A DNA stretch of 64,000 nucleotides from Acanthochlamys bracteata (GCA_019914995.1 CM034141.1:3884001-3948000), one strand, 5' to 3'. Shown: positions 46,708 to 59,515, numbered from the stretch's first letter. Numbers and translations are program-made. Notes: generated by a model not told the origin, from the sequence alone.

Positions 46708-47885
46708 GGGAGCAAGTACAAGCTGTTAATGTTTGATTACTTTTGCCGTGACGTCATCACTCCGTTGATCAAGGTAGACGATCTTCGGTACCATAGCGTT
46801 ACGCTATATTTTTTAATTGATAGCAGATCTGCTTCTTCCCGCAACCAGTCCTTGGCGCCCCCGCTGTTTACTTTGTGCGGCCGACGGTAGGAAACATTTC
46901 ACGGATTGCAGCTGTGCTTCTGTTTCATCTTTATGAATCATTCCATCTTAATTTTTCGTCCTAGCTCCCCTATCCCACTTTTTGAATCCCTTGCAACACA
47001 ACTGCTCCTCTCTAACACTGCTGATCAAATCGCCCGTGTTTTCGATTAGTATCCGAGTTTGTTACTTTAGATGATTCGTTGTTTTCGATTGCTCACCCGA
47101 AATCTTACCTTCAACTTAATGATCCTAGTGCCGGGGACCGTGAGATTGAGACAACTGTTGAGGGGATTGCCGGTAGGTTGTTTTGTGCTGTAGCTACGCT
47201 TGGTCTTGTCCCGGTAATTCGATGTAACATGTGGCGGCCCCGCTGAGATGGTTGCTGCAGCGCTTGATTCCCGCTTGCATGACCATCTTGCTAATAGGAA
47301 CAATTTGGGGGTGGCACGACCATTTCTTATAAAACTGAATTTTTTTAAAATATAAAGTATTTTTATTTTTTTTTAAAAATGAGTTTTATTTTTTTATTTT
47401 TAAAAAAATAATAAAAATATGTAATAAAAAAATTTTATTTCGTAAAATTTTTTACACTATTAAAATTTTTAAATAAATTTTTTAAATACTTATAAAATAT
47501 ATATTAAAAAACGTAAAATAAAAAAAAATTAAAAAATTATTTATGATAAGCAATGCCAAACGCGCTCTTGTTTTCTGAATCCTCTGGAAGGCTCACAAAC
47601 TCGTTCCAACGGCTGTGTTGTGTATATTTGATAGGAAGTTTGAGCTTGTAGTTGGTGTTCAGCGTGATTGGAGTTACCGGCCCCTTGTGCATGATTTATA
47701 GGGGTTGAAGCTTGATCGGATTACTGTTGGGGAGAAGCCCAATAACAAGACTTACGAGCTTGCTAGCTCTGACCAGTTTTGGACTGCCAATACTTAGTCA
47801 CCTTTCCCTAAGGTGGCTGAGGAGATTGAGGTTCACCTCAGTAAGTACAAGCAAGATGTCGATGAGGTGAACCCACGAACAGGTT
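46708..47885 (+). pseudogene. SLY1 (Sec1/Munc18 family) pseudogene, intronless, truncated
   Basis: Scattered frames on + spell an SLY1-type ER-Golgi SNARE regulator in order: YKLLMFDYFCRDVITPLIKV, DDLRYHSVTLYFLID; then SEFVTLDDSLFSIAHPKSYL, QLNDPSAGDREIETTVEGIA and GRLFCAVATLGLVPVIRC; then AEMVAAALDSRLHDHLANRN; and after an AT-rich insert IFDRKFELVVGVQRDWSYRP, LVHDL*GLKLDRITVGEKP, YELASSDQFWTANT*SPFPK and EEIEVHLSKYKQDVDEVN. Frameshifts and stop codons are frequent. No intron-like gaps separate the blocks, which suggests a retrocopy, though no poly(A) tail or target duplication was found. The start and the C-terminal half are missing. It is split by a MITE at 47300-47575. Confidence 0.85.
47300..47575. 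mobile_element. AT-rich MITE, family 2, inserted in the SLY1 pseudogene
   Basis: It interrupts the SLY1 reading after CTAATAGGAACAATTTGGGG and ends in ATTTATGATAAGCAATGCCA followed by AACGCGCT, whose reverse complement (GCGTTTGGCATTGCTTAT) matches the start of the copy at 38657. The core matches that copy closely. Confidence 0.75.
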
Positions 47886-49780
47886 AGGGACAGATGAGCA
47901 GAGTGGGTCATCAGTATGCGATATGAATTATAAATTCGTATGTTCTTATTCATCGAAAACTATATGCTCCCCCAACTGGTTAAACTATAATATTGCCTTT
48001 TGTTGACATTGAATATATTTGAGAGTATTCCATTTTTGTCTTTATCACTACGTAGAAAAAGGGAAGGAGCTTTACTTATATAATTGAATGGTAGGATTTT
48101 TTCTATCGCCGTAAATGCATGGCTTAACTTGTTCTACATTAATATGTAAAATATATTTTATCTACAATGAGGAGTTATCACGTTCAAAAATTTATATCTA
48201 TGACATTGAATTATTAATAAGTTGATTAAAAATTTAATTCGATTATTAAATAAATTAAATTTTAGTTAATAATTTTACTTTATTTATATATACAAATTAG
48301 GTTAGAATTGAATAATTTAAAAAATATTTGAAGTACTTTAAAAAATTTTCTGAATATATATATATTTTTATAAAGAAGCTCTATTTTACAAGATGTTCTG
48401 ACATAAATTTTTTCAATATTTTTAAAATTTTTAAATAAAATTAATAAAATACTGTAGTATATTTATTAAAAAATATGAGATATAAAATTAGAATGAAAAA
48501 AGTAAAATAGCAAACTCAAACAAAAGAGTTGATCTGAAACTGTAAATCCACTGACTCAAATTTAGCGAATACTAACTTAAGTCATAGTCATAGGAGAAGA
48601 TACTGCATCAGTAAGAGTCGCAATATACCAATAATTCACAACTGCTTGTAGACACTAGCAGTTAGCACTTATAACAAACAATTTCAACTTTCTATATGGT
48701 ACACCTGCAACTGCGAGATACGGCGAAAAAGTATTTTTCAAACAAAGGATAGGAACCTTCTCTTTGAACGTGATGCATCACCTAGCATGAAAGTGTTCAT
48801 GTAATGCATCTCTCTAAAAGAAGCAATTCATGATGATGACAATCAGGTTCCAACCAACACTTGTTTCGATCTTAATCCGTCCGTACCGTTAAGCTATCAT
48901 TAATATAGGGAACCAGAAGACGGATTCTTTGCTTATTATTAACTCAGTCGGTTCCACTGGTTCATGAAATAGAGAAACTTAAACCACTGCAGCTCAAATA
49001 CTTTTTCGAAGATGTGGGACCAAACTAGCGATGGACGTTTGCGATTGCTTTTAAATTTTTTTTTTTATTTATATTTTTTAATATATATTTTATAATTATT
49101 TAAAAAATATAAAAAAATTTTATGTAAAAATAAAAATAAAATTCATTTTTAAAGAAATAAATATATATTTTATTTTAAAAAAAATTTATTTTATAAATAC
49201 TATTAAATTTTTTCAAAAATAATATAATGCGAGGCGCCAAAAGATTTTTTTTTTTTGTTTTCTTTTCTCTACAGAAGTTCCACAGGAATAGCAGCGTACA
49301 CATCCTTTAGATAAAAGAAAACTGCAAAATTCGCCTATGCTTTCTCTACTTCTTATCAATCAGATTTGCCGTGGGCAGCACACCTTCAGTCATAAGTCCA
49401 AGCTAGCCCAGATGTAGTTGAAGTATGTGAGAACAATCAAAGACCAAAAGATACAGCTCACGAAGAAAGACTGGATCAAAACAATCAAAAAACATAAAAG
49501 AAAAGCTGTCAGACATTTCCTTCTGCCTGGCGAGTCAAGCGCATGCGGGATTAACCCAAAAGCAAAGCTGAAAAATTCCCTATTTTACACTGTTTGAATT
49601 GCATAGTAATAAAGCGGAGGAAGAAGAATGGAGTAAGAAAAAAAAAAGAAAAAGAAGAGTATAAACTAAACATATATTAGTAAGAGTAACAAGAATAAAA
49701 AACAAATCATATTTGGATTAGGAAAACAAAACTAATTAGAAAAAGACTAAACTGCCTTTTAGTAGACATACAAGGTTTGG
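47886..49780. other. AT-rich spacer
   Basis: No gene recognised. AT-rich family-2-like blocks occur at 48340-48490 and 49040-49230. The stretch 49610-49740 (AAGAATAAAAAACAAATCAT, ATTTGGATTAGG) resembles the subterminal part of the element at 17659 and may be the left end of the Harbinger element that follows. Confidence 0.45.
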
Positions 49781-49789
49781 GATGGGATG

Positions 49790-50400
49790 TTGCAAACAAC
49801 ACAATCATTATTGATGATGAGTGGTGGGATGCGAAGATTAAGGTACATTAGCTGCTTTTAATTTATAAAATGTGTTTATTACGTTTTCTAATTATAGTTT
49901 TTTGCTGATTTTTGTTATTTGAATATGCTGACTACAAGTGGAAGAAGTTTAAGGGTAAGGATTTATCCTTAATCCGTGATCGATACGGTGGTTTATTTGA
50001 GGACAGTGTTATATCGGGTCGTAGAGCAAGATCAGCAGCTTCAATTGGGAGAGATGTCGTAGGTGAGCTACTCGTAACCAAGAAGATAGTGATAGTAGTG
50101 ATGATGCTCTCGATGATCAATCGGCAACAGTTGTTGCTACTGAGAAAGATTTGTTTTCGTCGTGCGCGAGGCCTATTTCCAACGCAGCGAAGAGAAGACG
50201 GTCTCTACAAGAGAGCGTGGATACACTTATGGATGTAATAAGTTCAACCAGTCGGATAACGTCTACGAGAACAGAGAAAGGATCTCCAAACAATCATCAG
50301 AAGTGCATGCGTATACTCAATCATATGGCTGGATATGGAATCGATCTAGGCACAAGATTCTAGAGCTACTCCACAAATCTTCTAACCAAACCAACTAATC
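49790..50400 (+). pseudogene. Harbinger ORF1: Myb/SANT-like DNA-binding protein
   Basis: The first piece reads GWDVANNTIIIDDEWWDAKI, followed by a donor-like GTACAT at 49843. The second reads EYADYKWKKFKGKDLSLIRD followed by RYGGLFEDSVISGRRARSAA. This is the Myb/SANT-like domain pattern ('GWDP..NTI..SDEWW..KI...PEYAKFR..G...L..LFG...ATG'). The partner protein escorts Harbinger transposase to the nucleus and the TIRs. The remainder to 50400 is low-complexity and shifts frame. Confidence 0.7.
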
Positions 50401-51798
50401 ATCATGTTTTTTAGATTAGCCAAATGATAAAAATCGTTTGGCATGGTTAGAGTTTAATTATGAGGAGCATATGAGAAAAATATCGACTTGTGGTGTTACT
50501 TGAATTGTCATAGATTTTGAAATTTAACCTTAAACTATCCTTATATTTGTTTAGCTGATATTGTACTAATTGTTTGTTTGATCGTCTTAATGAACTGATG
50601 TTTTATGTTTGTATTGTTGAATTAGAAGTTGTGCTTTTAATAATATTATTTAAACGAGTGTTTATTTAATTAATAGAGTTTTTATGATAATACATATGTT
50701 TGTTTTGTGATTGTTTTTCAATACTAATTGTTGTATTTGTATTTGTGTAGTTGAATGGATATTTCAGATGATTCGATGGATGTTTGAATGCCTTTCTCTG
50801 ATGGTCCAATGGATGTTTCTATAGCTTCATGTTCAACTTCTGAAAATGATGCGAATAACCAACACGAAGATAGATCGACACAACTCATGGTATATCCAAA
50901 TTATCAAGCAGCGGCTATATGCGTACACAGTAAGATAAAACATCCGTGCCATACATCCATATGCAAAGGTCATCGACTTATTTTGAAAATATTAGAGAAA
51001 AATGAGACTCGTTGCTTCTCAATTTTTCGTACAAGGAAAGATATTTTTTGAGCGCTCTGTCAATGTTTGACATGTGACTATAATTTAAAACCGACAAATT
51101 AACGACGGTCGAGAAGAGCGTTGCAATATTTATTTTAACTTGTGCTTACAACTCTGGAAATAGATTACTTCAAGAGATGTTTAATTATTCGGGAGAAACA
51201 ACTTTTAGGTATTTTCATAAGGTGTTGAAAACTATCCTACGATTATCAAAACATTTACTACGAGCACATCCCCAATATAATGAATGGGTAATCTACCACA
51301 AATCAGAGAACACACAATATCTTCCGTGGTTCTAAATAAACAATTAATTTCTCATTATAGTTCGAATATTTTTATAATGCGAGATATTTATTTTTGTTAA
51401 TTTAAACATTGAATATTTTATTACAGAATTGTATTGGAGCAATTGACAGATTCATATAAAGGCTATACTACCAACTATTGAGTAGATACCTTACATTGGC
51501 CGTAAAGAGTATGCTACTTAGAATGTTTTTACAATCTGTGATTTCAATATGTGCTTCACGTTTGTATTGGTTGGATGGAAAGAAAGTGCTCATGAAACAA
51601 AAGTTTTTAATAAAGCATTATGTAACCCAGAGTATGAGTTTTCTCATCCTTCAGGCAACAAGTATTACGTGATGGATGATGGTTATTGCACACAAATCAG
51701 GTTATATGGCGCTATATACAGGGGAATGCACAAGATATCATCTGAGCGATTTCTGACGTGCAGGTACAACTCAGCTGCGGAAATCAAAGGGTCCAAGA

Positions 51799-53438
51799 TG
51801 TTGGAAATATTAGGATAATTTTAATGATAACAAAGAATTAAGAACTATGATTTATATAAGACTAATAATCTGAAAACAAGTCTGTAGGATTAGACAAACA
51901 AAGATCATTTAATTTCTAAACAGACAAAAAAAGCAGTAGTCATCTGACCAATGTTATGCCACTACATACCGGGACAAAGGACAAAGACATGGGATGAGAG
52001 GATGCCACAAGCCACATCACGGTCATTTGCTCTGATCGCCAAGCGGGACAGAGAACAAGATACGGGATGAGAGGATGCCACGGCTAAATAATACCAATCT
52101 GCTATCACTCCATCAAGCAGACAGAGAACAACATACGGGACAGAGAGGATGCATGCAGCCACATTACGATCGATTGTTTGGTCTTTGAAGCATATGCAGA
52201 ACTTTGCATTTGGGACAAGCCCATATGTTCAACGGCAACGAAGTTTCCCTTGCCTTCAAAAAAAATCACATGCACTCACAACGGATCAAGGACTTCAAAA
52301 GAAGATTTACAAGAGCTAGAATCATCTTCACTTTCACACAAAGGGAAGCTCAATAATCAAGGAAAGAAAGTAGTCAAAGTCCTTGATCATCAAGCGGTCA
52401 ACTCAGATTTGCATTTATTATGGACATACCATATCAACTCATCACCACCGAAATTCAAAGCGAAGCTTAGCTGAATTAAGCACTCAACCGTTGATAAAGA
52501 AATTCAAATTTCTTCAACGATTCAATGCAACAAAAGATTTTGCACAAAAACACACCAAGAACCATTCGACAACACCATTCCTTCTCTCGGCGTGAAGAAC
52601 CGAAGCGCTAATAAAGAATGTTCCTCAACGGCTCCTGCACAGAAAAGATGTTCTATAAAAAGGGAGTCACAGCAACGAGGAAAAGAGGTGGAGAAATAGA
52701 GAAAAATAGGGAAAAAATATAAAGAAAACAGAAGTAAAGAGAACTCAAGCAAAAACAGAGATATACAAGAACTCTACCACTCTACACAAAAACTCCCACT
52801 GCCGGTCACGAACTTGACTACTCCACACAAACAAATCTTGCTGCAAATCATACTGAAGAATTACCTCAGCAATCTCTCCGATCATCTCATTTGAATCACC
52901 GATTAAACACCCAACATTAATTAGATAGATCCTGCACTCAATACCTGTTTATTTTCTTGTAACTTGTCACTTTCAGTGTAAAGGTGGTGCTGGATGCACC
53001 GGTAAAGCAAGCTCGGGTTGAGCTTGGTGTAAGCTCTTAGACCTTGTAATAGTGATAGCAAATCAGCCAGGGGGACAGGCGTGTCCAAGAGGCTGGTAGG
53101 GATTGTCTTGGCGAAAAAATCCGGTAAAGTATGTGTGTTTGGCGAAGCACTTCGCTTTAAGTGTATTTGTAGCATATTAAAGGTCTAGTGAAGCTTTGGC
53201 TCTGTGATAGAGCGACCGTGGATGTAGGCAAAGGGGTTTTGCGAACCACGTTAAATATCCTGAGCACTACTCTTTGTTACTTCACAAGAACACATTAACT
53301 CTTACATCTGCATGTGACAAAGATTGACACTGGGCTGCTAGCTCTCTGCCAGTAGGATAACAAAATTGATAAAATTTTTTATAGACTAACTCAATTCGCC
53401 CCTCCTCTCTTGAATTAATCTTGCAGGAATATCTAACA
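51799..53438 (+). repeat. 1640-bp solo LTR (copy C) with perfect target duplication
   Basis: It starts TGTTGGAAATATT and ends GGAATATCTAACA, a TGTT...AACA inverted pair. It is flanked by CAAGA on both sides (51794-51798 and 53439-53443), a perfect 5-bp target duplication. The Harbinger transposase reading continues directly across it. The 3' end has CAATTCGCCCCTCCTCTCTT, as in large copia (Sirevirus-like) LTRs, and CGTGGATGTAGG lies upstream. No internal retroelement sequence remains, so it arose by LTR-LTR recombination. Confidence 0.9.
51965..52175. repeat. three diverged units of about 75 bp inside the solo LTR
   Basis: Each unit holds CGGGACAGAGAACAAGATAC followed by GGGATGAGAGGATGCCAC or a close variant; copies begin near 51970, 52045 and 52118. 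Confidence 0.75.
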
Positions 53439-53760
53439 CAAGAGATAAATTCAACCGACCCTACTCTTCCTACAGAAGTATTATCGAACGTATGGAAAAC
53501 TCGTCTTAAAAATTTAAAAAATATGCCACCATATCACATTGATATTCAACGAGATATTATCATTACTACAAATGACAATTCGTAATATCATCAGAAAACA
53601 AGGTGTGTTTGATGATGCGTTCTCAGTAGCAGAACGTGAAAGTTTTGTCCCGTCACTCGTATAAGCATCATATAGTACATCCAATGTTACTACGAAAAGG
53701 ATAAACACTGACAAAAGCATTTCAGACTAGCATGTATATAGGGATGCTATTGCTATGAGA

Positions 53761-54558
53761 ATGTCAAATGTATAATTATTTTTAACCAATTTGTGATTAT
53801 TTGTTCATACTCTTGCAATTATATAACAAAAATAAATATTATATAAAATAAATTTAAATAATTATTTAAAAATTATTAAATATTTAACAAATTATAAAAC
53901 ATTTCACAAATATTTTACATAATTATTTTATATAAAATATTTAACAAATAATTAATAATATTAATTTAAATAGGTATTTATATAAAATAATTTAATTTGA
54001 GTGTTTCTATTTTAAAAGAAAAATAAATAGAAAATTAGTCTATTGAATACAATATTTTTTAAATAAATATTTTAATCAAAACTATGGCATCAATAATTTA
54101 ATATATATACATCAATAACTAACACCAAAGAATAATTCAGTCATTTACATATTTTTTTCAATTGAAAAGCACTTTATCCAAATCATTACTAAACACCTTT
54201 ACAGAAAAGTTTCTTTTCTCTCCACTTTTCAAAAGCTGCTTTTCTCTTTCAAAAGCTCCATTACGAAAAAGCTTTATTTCATAAACAATCCTAAGCGCTC
54301 CCTTACTTTACTCAAAGGACTAACTACATGCAAATATCTCATGATAAACCAATCCGGAACATATGGACTTCAACATCCGTAGTAGCTCTAGGATGCCAAC
54401 TTATTCCTGTCGATGCTGATTGGATAGACAATTGACGAATATACCTTGCTCCTCGTGCCAATCACATGAGTAGATATTCTCAACCAACTATAATTAAGAG
54501 CACAAATGGTGCTCGAGCTCTCCTAATATAATATTTTTTAGGAAGCAAACTTAGATAT
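53761..54558. other. AT-rich spacer with a MITE-like end
   Basis: No gene. At 54180-54300 the sequence (AAAAGCTGCTTTTCTCTTTC, reverse-strand GAGCGCTTAGGATTGTTTAT) resembles the start of the family-2 MITEs and may be one more end. Confidence 0.4.
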
Positions 54559-54757
54559 TGCCTATGAATCGAATTGATGAAAAAAATGATATACTTAGAT
54601 GATAAATTATTGATAATTGTTTTACATCTAATAGCTCATAAATGTATAGCCAATTATAATAGTCTATCTAATAAATTTAATTAATATGGGAACAAAATAT
54701 TACTAAATTGATTAAAGTAAGATGAGCCTATATATAAAAACAAATTTTAATTTAAAA
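54559..54757 (-). repeat. 3' LTR of the old copia element
   Basis: Begins (on +) TGCCTATGAATCGAATTGAT and contains ACATCTAATAGCTCATAAAT, TAATAGTCTATCTAATAAAT and ACAAAATATTACTAAATTGA, each paired with a close match in the 58287-58490 repeat. The copia C-terminal region adjoins it on the right. Confidence 0.75.
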
Positions 54758-57700
54758 TGCCTTGTCAAACTCATGGTGGGTTAAGCAACATGAGTTTGCC
54801 TAATAATATTTGAAATTTCGGTTTGGGGTGCGACTTTATGAAAAAATCTATGAGTTAATAAGAATGAGTCACATAAAGAAAATAGTGTATGATAGGAAAT
54901 GCTCACGAACAAAATAACAATCAATTTCGATATGTTTCGTCCGTTCATGAAAAACTGGATTGATCACAATTTGAATAGAATTTCGGTTGTCACAGTATAA
55001 AAGTATAGGCCCTGTAGGTATAATGCCGATATCAGAAAGTAACATACGAACATGAATAATCTCTCTAACAGTAATAACTATAGTTCTATATTCTACTTCG
55101 ATAGAAGAACATGCAATCACTATTTGTTTCTTACTATGCCACAAGATTAACGAATCACCAAGGAACAAATAGAAACCTGTAGTAAATTGTCTGGTAGTTG
55201 AATAATCTGCCCAATCTGCATCTGAAAATTTTCGAAGTTCCAAATTAAATATAAAAGATGAAAAAAATGAGAGAGTATTGGTACCTAAAAAATATCTGAG
55301 AATTCGAAGTAAAGTATTAAAATATACTGAACGATATGTAGAAATAAATTGACTAACAATACTGATTACATGACAAAATATCTAGCTTATCAAATAAAAA
55401 TATAAAAGCTGATCAACTAGTCGTCTATACTGTCAACTGTCCATAAGAGTTATGATGAGACATATGTAAGAGGTTTACTATTCCGTAGGACGAAGCTTCA
55501 CGTGAAGCTTCATAAGAGTGTCAACTATCTTACTATCTGATATATGTGCTAATCCAATAATATCTGAGCCATATTTTGTTGAGAAATTAGAATATTTTTA
55601 TCACTTTGAGCAATCTCGAATCAAGAAAATAACGCAAGTAACAAAAATATTTCATCTGAAATCGCTGATGAAGATGTCGTTGGGTTGCTGCTGTATCTGC
55701 TGAATCATCTCTTATTATAATCATATCATCAACATATGATAACAGAATTATCTGCCCCTATAGTGAGGAACGCACAAGTAGAAAGTGATCATAAGAACTC
55801 AGCTAAAAACGTGCCTCTATAATAGCTCATCTAAAGCACTCAAACCGAGTTTGAGGAGCTTATTTGCGTCCATAAATAGCACAACGAAAATAACATACAT
55901 AATCTGGTGGTGTAGAGAGACCTAGAGGAGGGTGCATATAAATAATCTCGGATAAAGTATTATGAAGAAATACATTTTTCACGTCCATCTAGTAAAGAGG
56001 CTATCGACGTACAGGGGCAACAGCTAATAAAGTACGAACTGTAGTAATCTGAGTTAGAGGTGCAAATGTCTCATCATAATCAATTCTATACGCCTGCGTA
56101 AAACCCAGTGCCACAAGACGAGCTTTATGTTGCTCAATAGATTCATCATGTTTATATTTGATCTTAAAGACCTATTTGTAACTAACAGACTAAACTCCCT
56201 CTAGAAGTGGGACAATATTTCAAATACCTGTCTGTTCAAAAGTATGAAACTTCTCTACTATAACATTCTACCAATCAGGGTATTGAATTAAGAAGTGAAA
56301 CTAAACTCTCTAGTAGTGTGTATAAAAATAAAAATAGAATGAAACTGTGGAGAATAAAAAGACAATATGGTAGAACCGAACTTATCTGGTGGACCAAAAA
56401 AATCTGGGGTTAACCGATCAGTTGGCTAGTGAACTCATTGTGACTAACGCTTAGGTAGTGGTGGAGTTGGATGTAAGGGTCGTCATGATTATGAAGATAG
56501 TGAACTAGAAGTAGGAAAAGAATTTGGAAGATCCTCATGTGTCATCGTCGGAGCTATCGTAGAAGGAACTGTACTTTTAGAAAAAAAATAGAAAAGTTGG
56601 ATCAATAGTAACATTAGAAAGTTGAGTAAAGAATTCAGAAATATGCGTATTTGGTGATGTTAAGAAGTTGACTTCAACTGATGATGTGGAGAAATAAGGT
56701 ACGTTTTAAAGAAATGTGACATGGCAGGAGATGCGAAAACGACGAGTCAAAGGGTTATAATAATGATATCCCTTATACTTGAAACTAACACCAAGAAGGA
56801 CACACTTGACTAAGTAGTAGACAACTTTGTGCGCTCAGTTGGAGAAAGAAAAACAAACGAGTACATCCAAAAGTGCGGAGCATGTTATAGTCAGGAGGAG
56901 ACAAAAATAGACTCTAATGAGAGGTCTTGTCAGATAAAATAGATGATAGAGTGATATTGATAAGATTAACTGAAATAAGAATTGCATCTGTCCAAAAAAA
57001 TTAAGGTACAGAATAGAATAATAAGAGAACATGAGCAGTCTGCTAAATGTAGCGATGCTTGTTTTCTATTCATGAGAGCAAGAACGTGACTATTGAAAAA
57101 GAGTGCAATGAGATTCAAAATTAAATCTCATAGTAGATGATAAATACTCACGAGCGCAATGAGAACGAAAAATTTTAATTGTAATGTTAAACTGAATATC
57201 ATAAAAGTAAATCTACTATAAATAGCAAGAAGATCTGACTGATTACGTCTGAAATAAAGCCAAATATAATTGATTTAATCATCAATAAAGCTTACATAAT
57301 AGGGAAAACCATTTTTGGACGAAATAGGAGCAGGTTCTCAAATATTAGAATGAACTAATCAAAAAACTTTTGGTATTATGAACTTTTAGTGAAATATAGG
57401 GCTAGATATTCTGTCAATTTACAACATGTACATGAAGATAACTGAGAAAAAGACGCTTGCCCGAGAGCTCCACTCCAAAATAAATCTTTTAGTTGAGATT
57501 TAGAAAAATGACCCAAACGTCAGTGCCTAAATCAGCGGTAGAGGAAATAACATTAGCTCCACTAATAGTGAAAGGATTAGATAAAAAAATATGAAGATAT
57601 TGTAAGTACAGTTGTCCCTTTTTATAAGCAAAACCAATTATTTGGCCATTATGAGGATCCTTTATAGTGAAGATAAGGGATTCAAAAATAACAAAAAAAT

Positions 57701-58286
57701 CACTCTCATAAAGACTACTGATAAAGATAAGATTAAAAATAATATTACAGCCAGATTTAGTAATGAGTAACTAGGAACCGTTGATTGTGTGTAAGGATAA
57801 AAAATGCGATGGTAAAGATGTAGTGTTAGATAATAGAAATTGATTCGAAGTCATATGATGAGAAATATCAGAATCTTAATATAAAAAAAAAGACATACCT
57901 TAAAAGGCAAAAAAAGCAAATACAGAAAAGCTAACAAATATAGACTGTTTTTGAAGTTGGAGCTCTAATTGGGTAAGACCATAGTTAATATCCAAAAAAT
58001 CAGGAGAGATCGAATAAAATGTCGGTGAATTATTAACGACATGGGCTTGAGATATTGATAGGGAGTTGACGAAAAGAAATATTTCGCCTTCATTCGCTCC
58101 CAATATTGTGACAATAAATATGGATAAAATTGAAAATAACTATCCACAAAATGACCAGATTTATAATAATGAGAACAATAAATGGTCATGTTGATAACAG
58201 GTTGGGCCAAAAAAATAATTTAAATTTGATGAAAAATAAAATTTAATTATATTGAAATTAAAAAGAATTCTCAAAATCAAATGACT

Positions 58287-58490
58287 TGATATTATGAAAC
58301 GAATTGAACAAAAAATATATATAATAAAATTGATGATAATTATTGATGATAGTTCTACATCTAATAGCTATATACATATATAAGCTAATAATAATAGTCT
58401 ACTTAATAAATTTAATCAATATGAGACTAAAATATTACTAAATGGACTAAAATAAGATAAGTCTATATAAAAGCCCAAATGTAATCTAAC
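58287..58490 (-). repeat. 5' LTR of the old copia element
   Basis: Begins (on +) TGATATTATGAAACGAATTG and contains ACATCTAATAGCTATATACA, TAATAGTCTACTTAATAAAT and CTAAAATATTACTAAATGGA. Its end GTAATCTAAC mirrors a TGTTAGATTAC start. I do not see a clear primer binding site beside it. Confidence 0.75.
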
Positions 58491-59218
58491 TATCTATAAT
58501 TGTTGAAGGATCACCTACTTAATGACTTCCCAACAAATATCACCTAGTCAACCCTGTGACTAGCATGAGGTGCAAGTAGCTTTGTTAATTCATATTATGC
58601 ACTCAACATCAATGAGAATAAGTTAGCATCCTAAAACTGTGATGGCCCCGAACTCCACCAAGTTTGAATTAGGTTCATAAACATCTATCTATATAGTCCA
58701 TCATGGAAAGTAAGAAGCATTCAGAATTATAAAAACTAAGTAAAACTTAGATCCGACGTTGAACCGGACATTGCAGATCGGATACGGATCGAATTATATA
58801 ATAACCGGATCAAATTTGTTCAACTCTAATTCAACTCATATATTTATATGGGTCAAAACTATTAATCCTAATCCAAGATAAGATCAAAATTAAATTGACC
58901 TATTTAAAAATCAAAATTATTAAATGAGAATTAAAAATATTAATTTCTAATGATAATAGGTGACAATTGTAAGTATCATATATTCAAAAAAATTGGATAT
59001 ATTTATAATGCTATTGTTCTATATACTTTTATTATTAGGTAATATATGCTACATAAATAAGTATATAGATTAAGTTGATCAATTTCGAATCAATTCAAAC
59101 TCGATGCGGACCTAAGTAATTTTTCGAATTAATTTCAAATTTATCTAAAATTGACCCGGATCCGACTAAGATAAAAATCAAACCTGATACAAGTGGATTG
59201 GTTTCGGATTAGATGCCC
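58491..59218. other. spacer, no gene recognised
   Basis: No frame of note. Repeated GGATC/CGGATCGAAT/GACCCGGATCCGAC motifs from 58750 on resemble the GGTCGGGTCGG-type simple repeats inside the next element and at 6937-7060. Confidence 0.4.
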
Positions 59219-59395
59219 TGATGAAACTATTTCAATCTTATTCCGTCTTATTTCTTTCTTATTCCAACTTATTCTTTTTTTCTTCAATACAAGTATATAA
59301 TAGACCCCTTATAACATTAAATAAGGAGAACTCTAAAAAAAGTCTAATTTGGAGATTTCTAAATAAAAAAAGATATCTAATTTCTTGTCTATTCA
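59219..59395 (-). repeat. 3' LTR of the TRIM-like element
   Basis: Left copy of the direct repeat. It starts with TG at 59219-59220; the right edge near ATTCA at 59391-59395 is approximate. Confidence 0.7.
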
Positions 59396-59419
59396 GATTG
59401 AGTTGAACTTGTCTTTTAA

Positions 59420-59515
59420 GGTCGGGTCGGACTTATCTGTCCTGGTCAGGTCAAACTTGTCTGTCCTAGTCGGGTCGGATCAGTCTGTCCGAATAGGGTT
59501 GGATTTATTTGTCCG
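59420..59515. repeat. four 24-bp tandem repeats
   Basis: Units at 59420, 59444, 59468 and 59492, each of the form GGTCGGGTCGGACTTATCTG followed by TCCT. They lie inside the TRIM-like element beside its left LTR. On the minus strand they would read as an eight-residue repeat (GQTDPTRL), but the frame is short and starts within the repeat, so a protein is unlikely. Confidence 0.85.

Larger units (their letters stand above)
50755..53650 (+). pseudogene. Harbinger ORF2: HARBI1-type DDE transposase, interrupted
   Basis: In order on + I can read ILEKNETRCFSIFRTRKDIF, then LLQEMFNYSGETTFRYFHKV and LSKHLLRAHPQYNEW, then after an intron-like gap NCIGAIDRFI (HARBI1: CIGAIDGTHI, first catalytic Asp), then MCFTFVLVGWKESAHETKVF (the usual AHDSRVF has Glu in place of the second catalytic Asp), KYYVMDDGYC, YRGMHKISSERFLTCRYNSA and, on the far side of the solo LTR, KFNRPYSSYRSIIERMENSS. 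Stops follow NCIGAIDRFI and ERMENSS. Certainly non-functional. Confidence 0.8.
49781..53760 (+). mobile_element. dead PIF/Harbinger transposon with both genes, split by a solo LTR
   Basis: Plant PIF/Harbinger elements carry a Myb/SANT-like DNA-binding gene and a DDE transposase. Both are recognisable here in tandem on +, at 49790-50400 and 50755-53650. The terminal inverted repeats and the 3-bp target site were not identified, so the limits are approximate. The transposase gene carries stop codons and is cut by a 1640-bp solo LTR (51799-53438). Confidence 0.8.
54559..58490 (-). mobile_element. old full-length Ty1/copia element with both LTRs
   Basis: Minus-strand fragments read RNase H (ELRKFSDADWADYSTTRQFT, IACSSIEVEYRT, YCDNRNSIQI) at 54869-55243, the RT catalytic YVDDMI near 55722-55745, and RT MDVKNVFLHNTLSEIIYMHP near 55900-55990. 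Many stops break it. These match the young copia element at 1-3546 almost motif for motif, so it is the same family. Two diverged direct repeats frame it: 54559-54757 and 58287-58490. The internal part is about 3.5 kb, shorter than a full copia, so deletions are likely. Confidence 0.85.

Noticed and set aside
51962-52162. 66-codon frame in the solo LTR
   Set aside because: It covers the 75-bp repeats of the LTR in antisense and has no recognisable domain.
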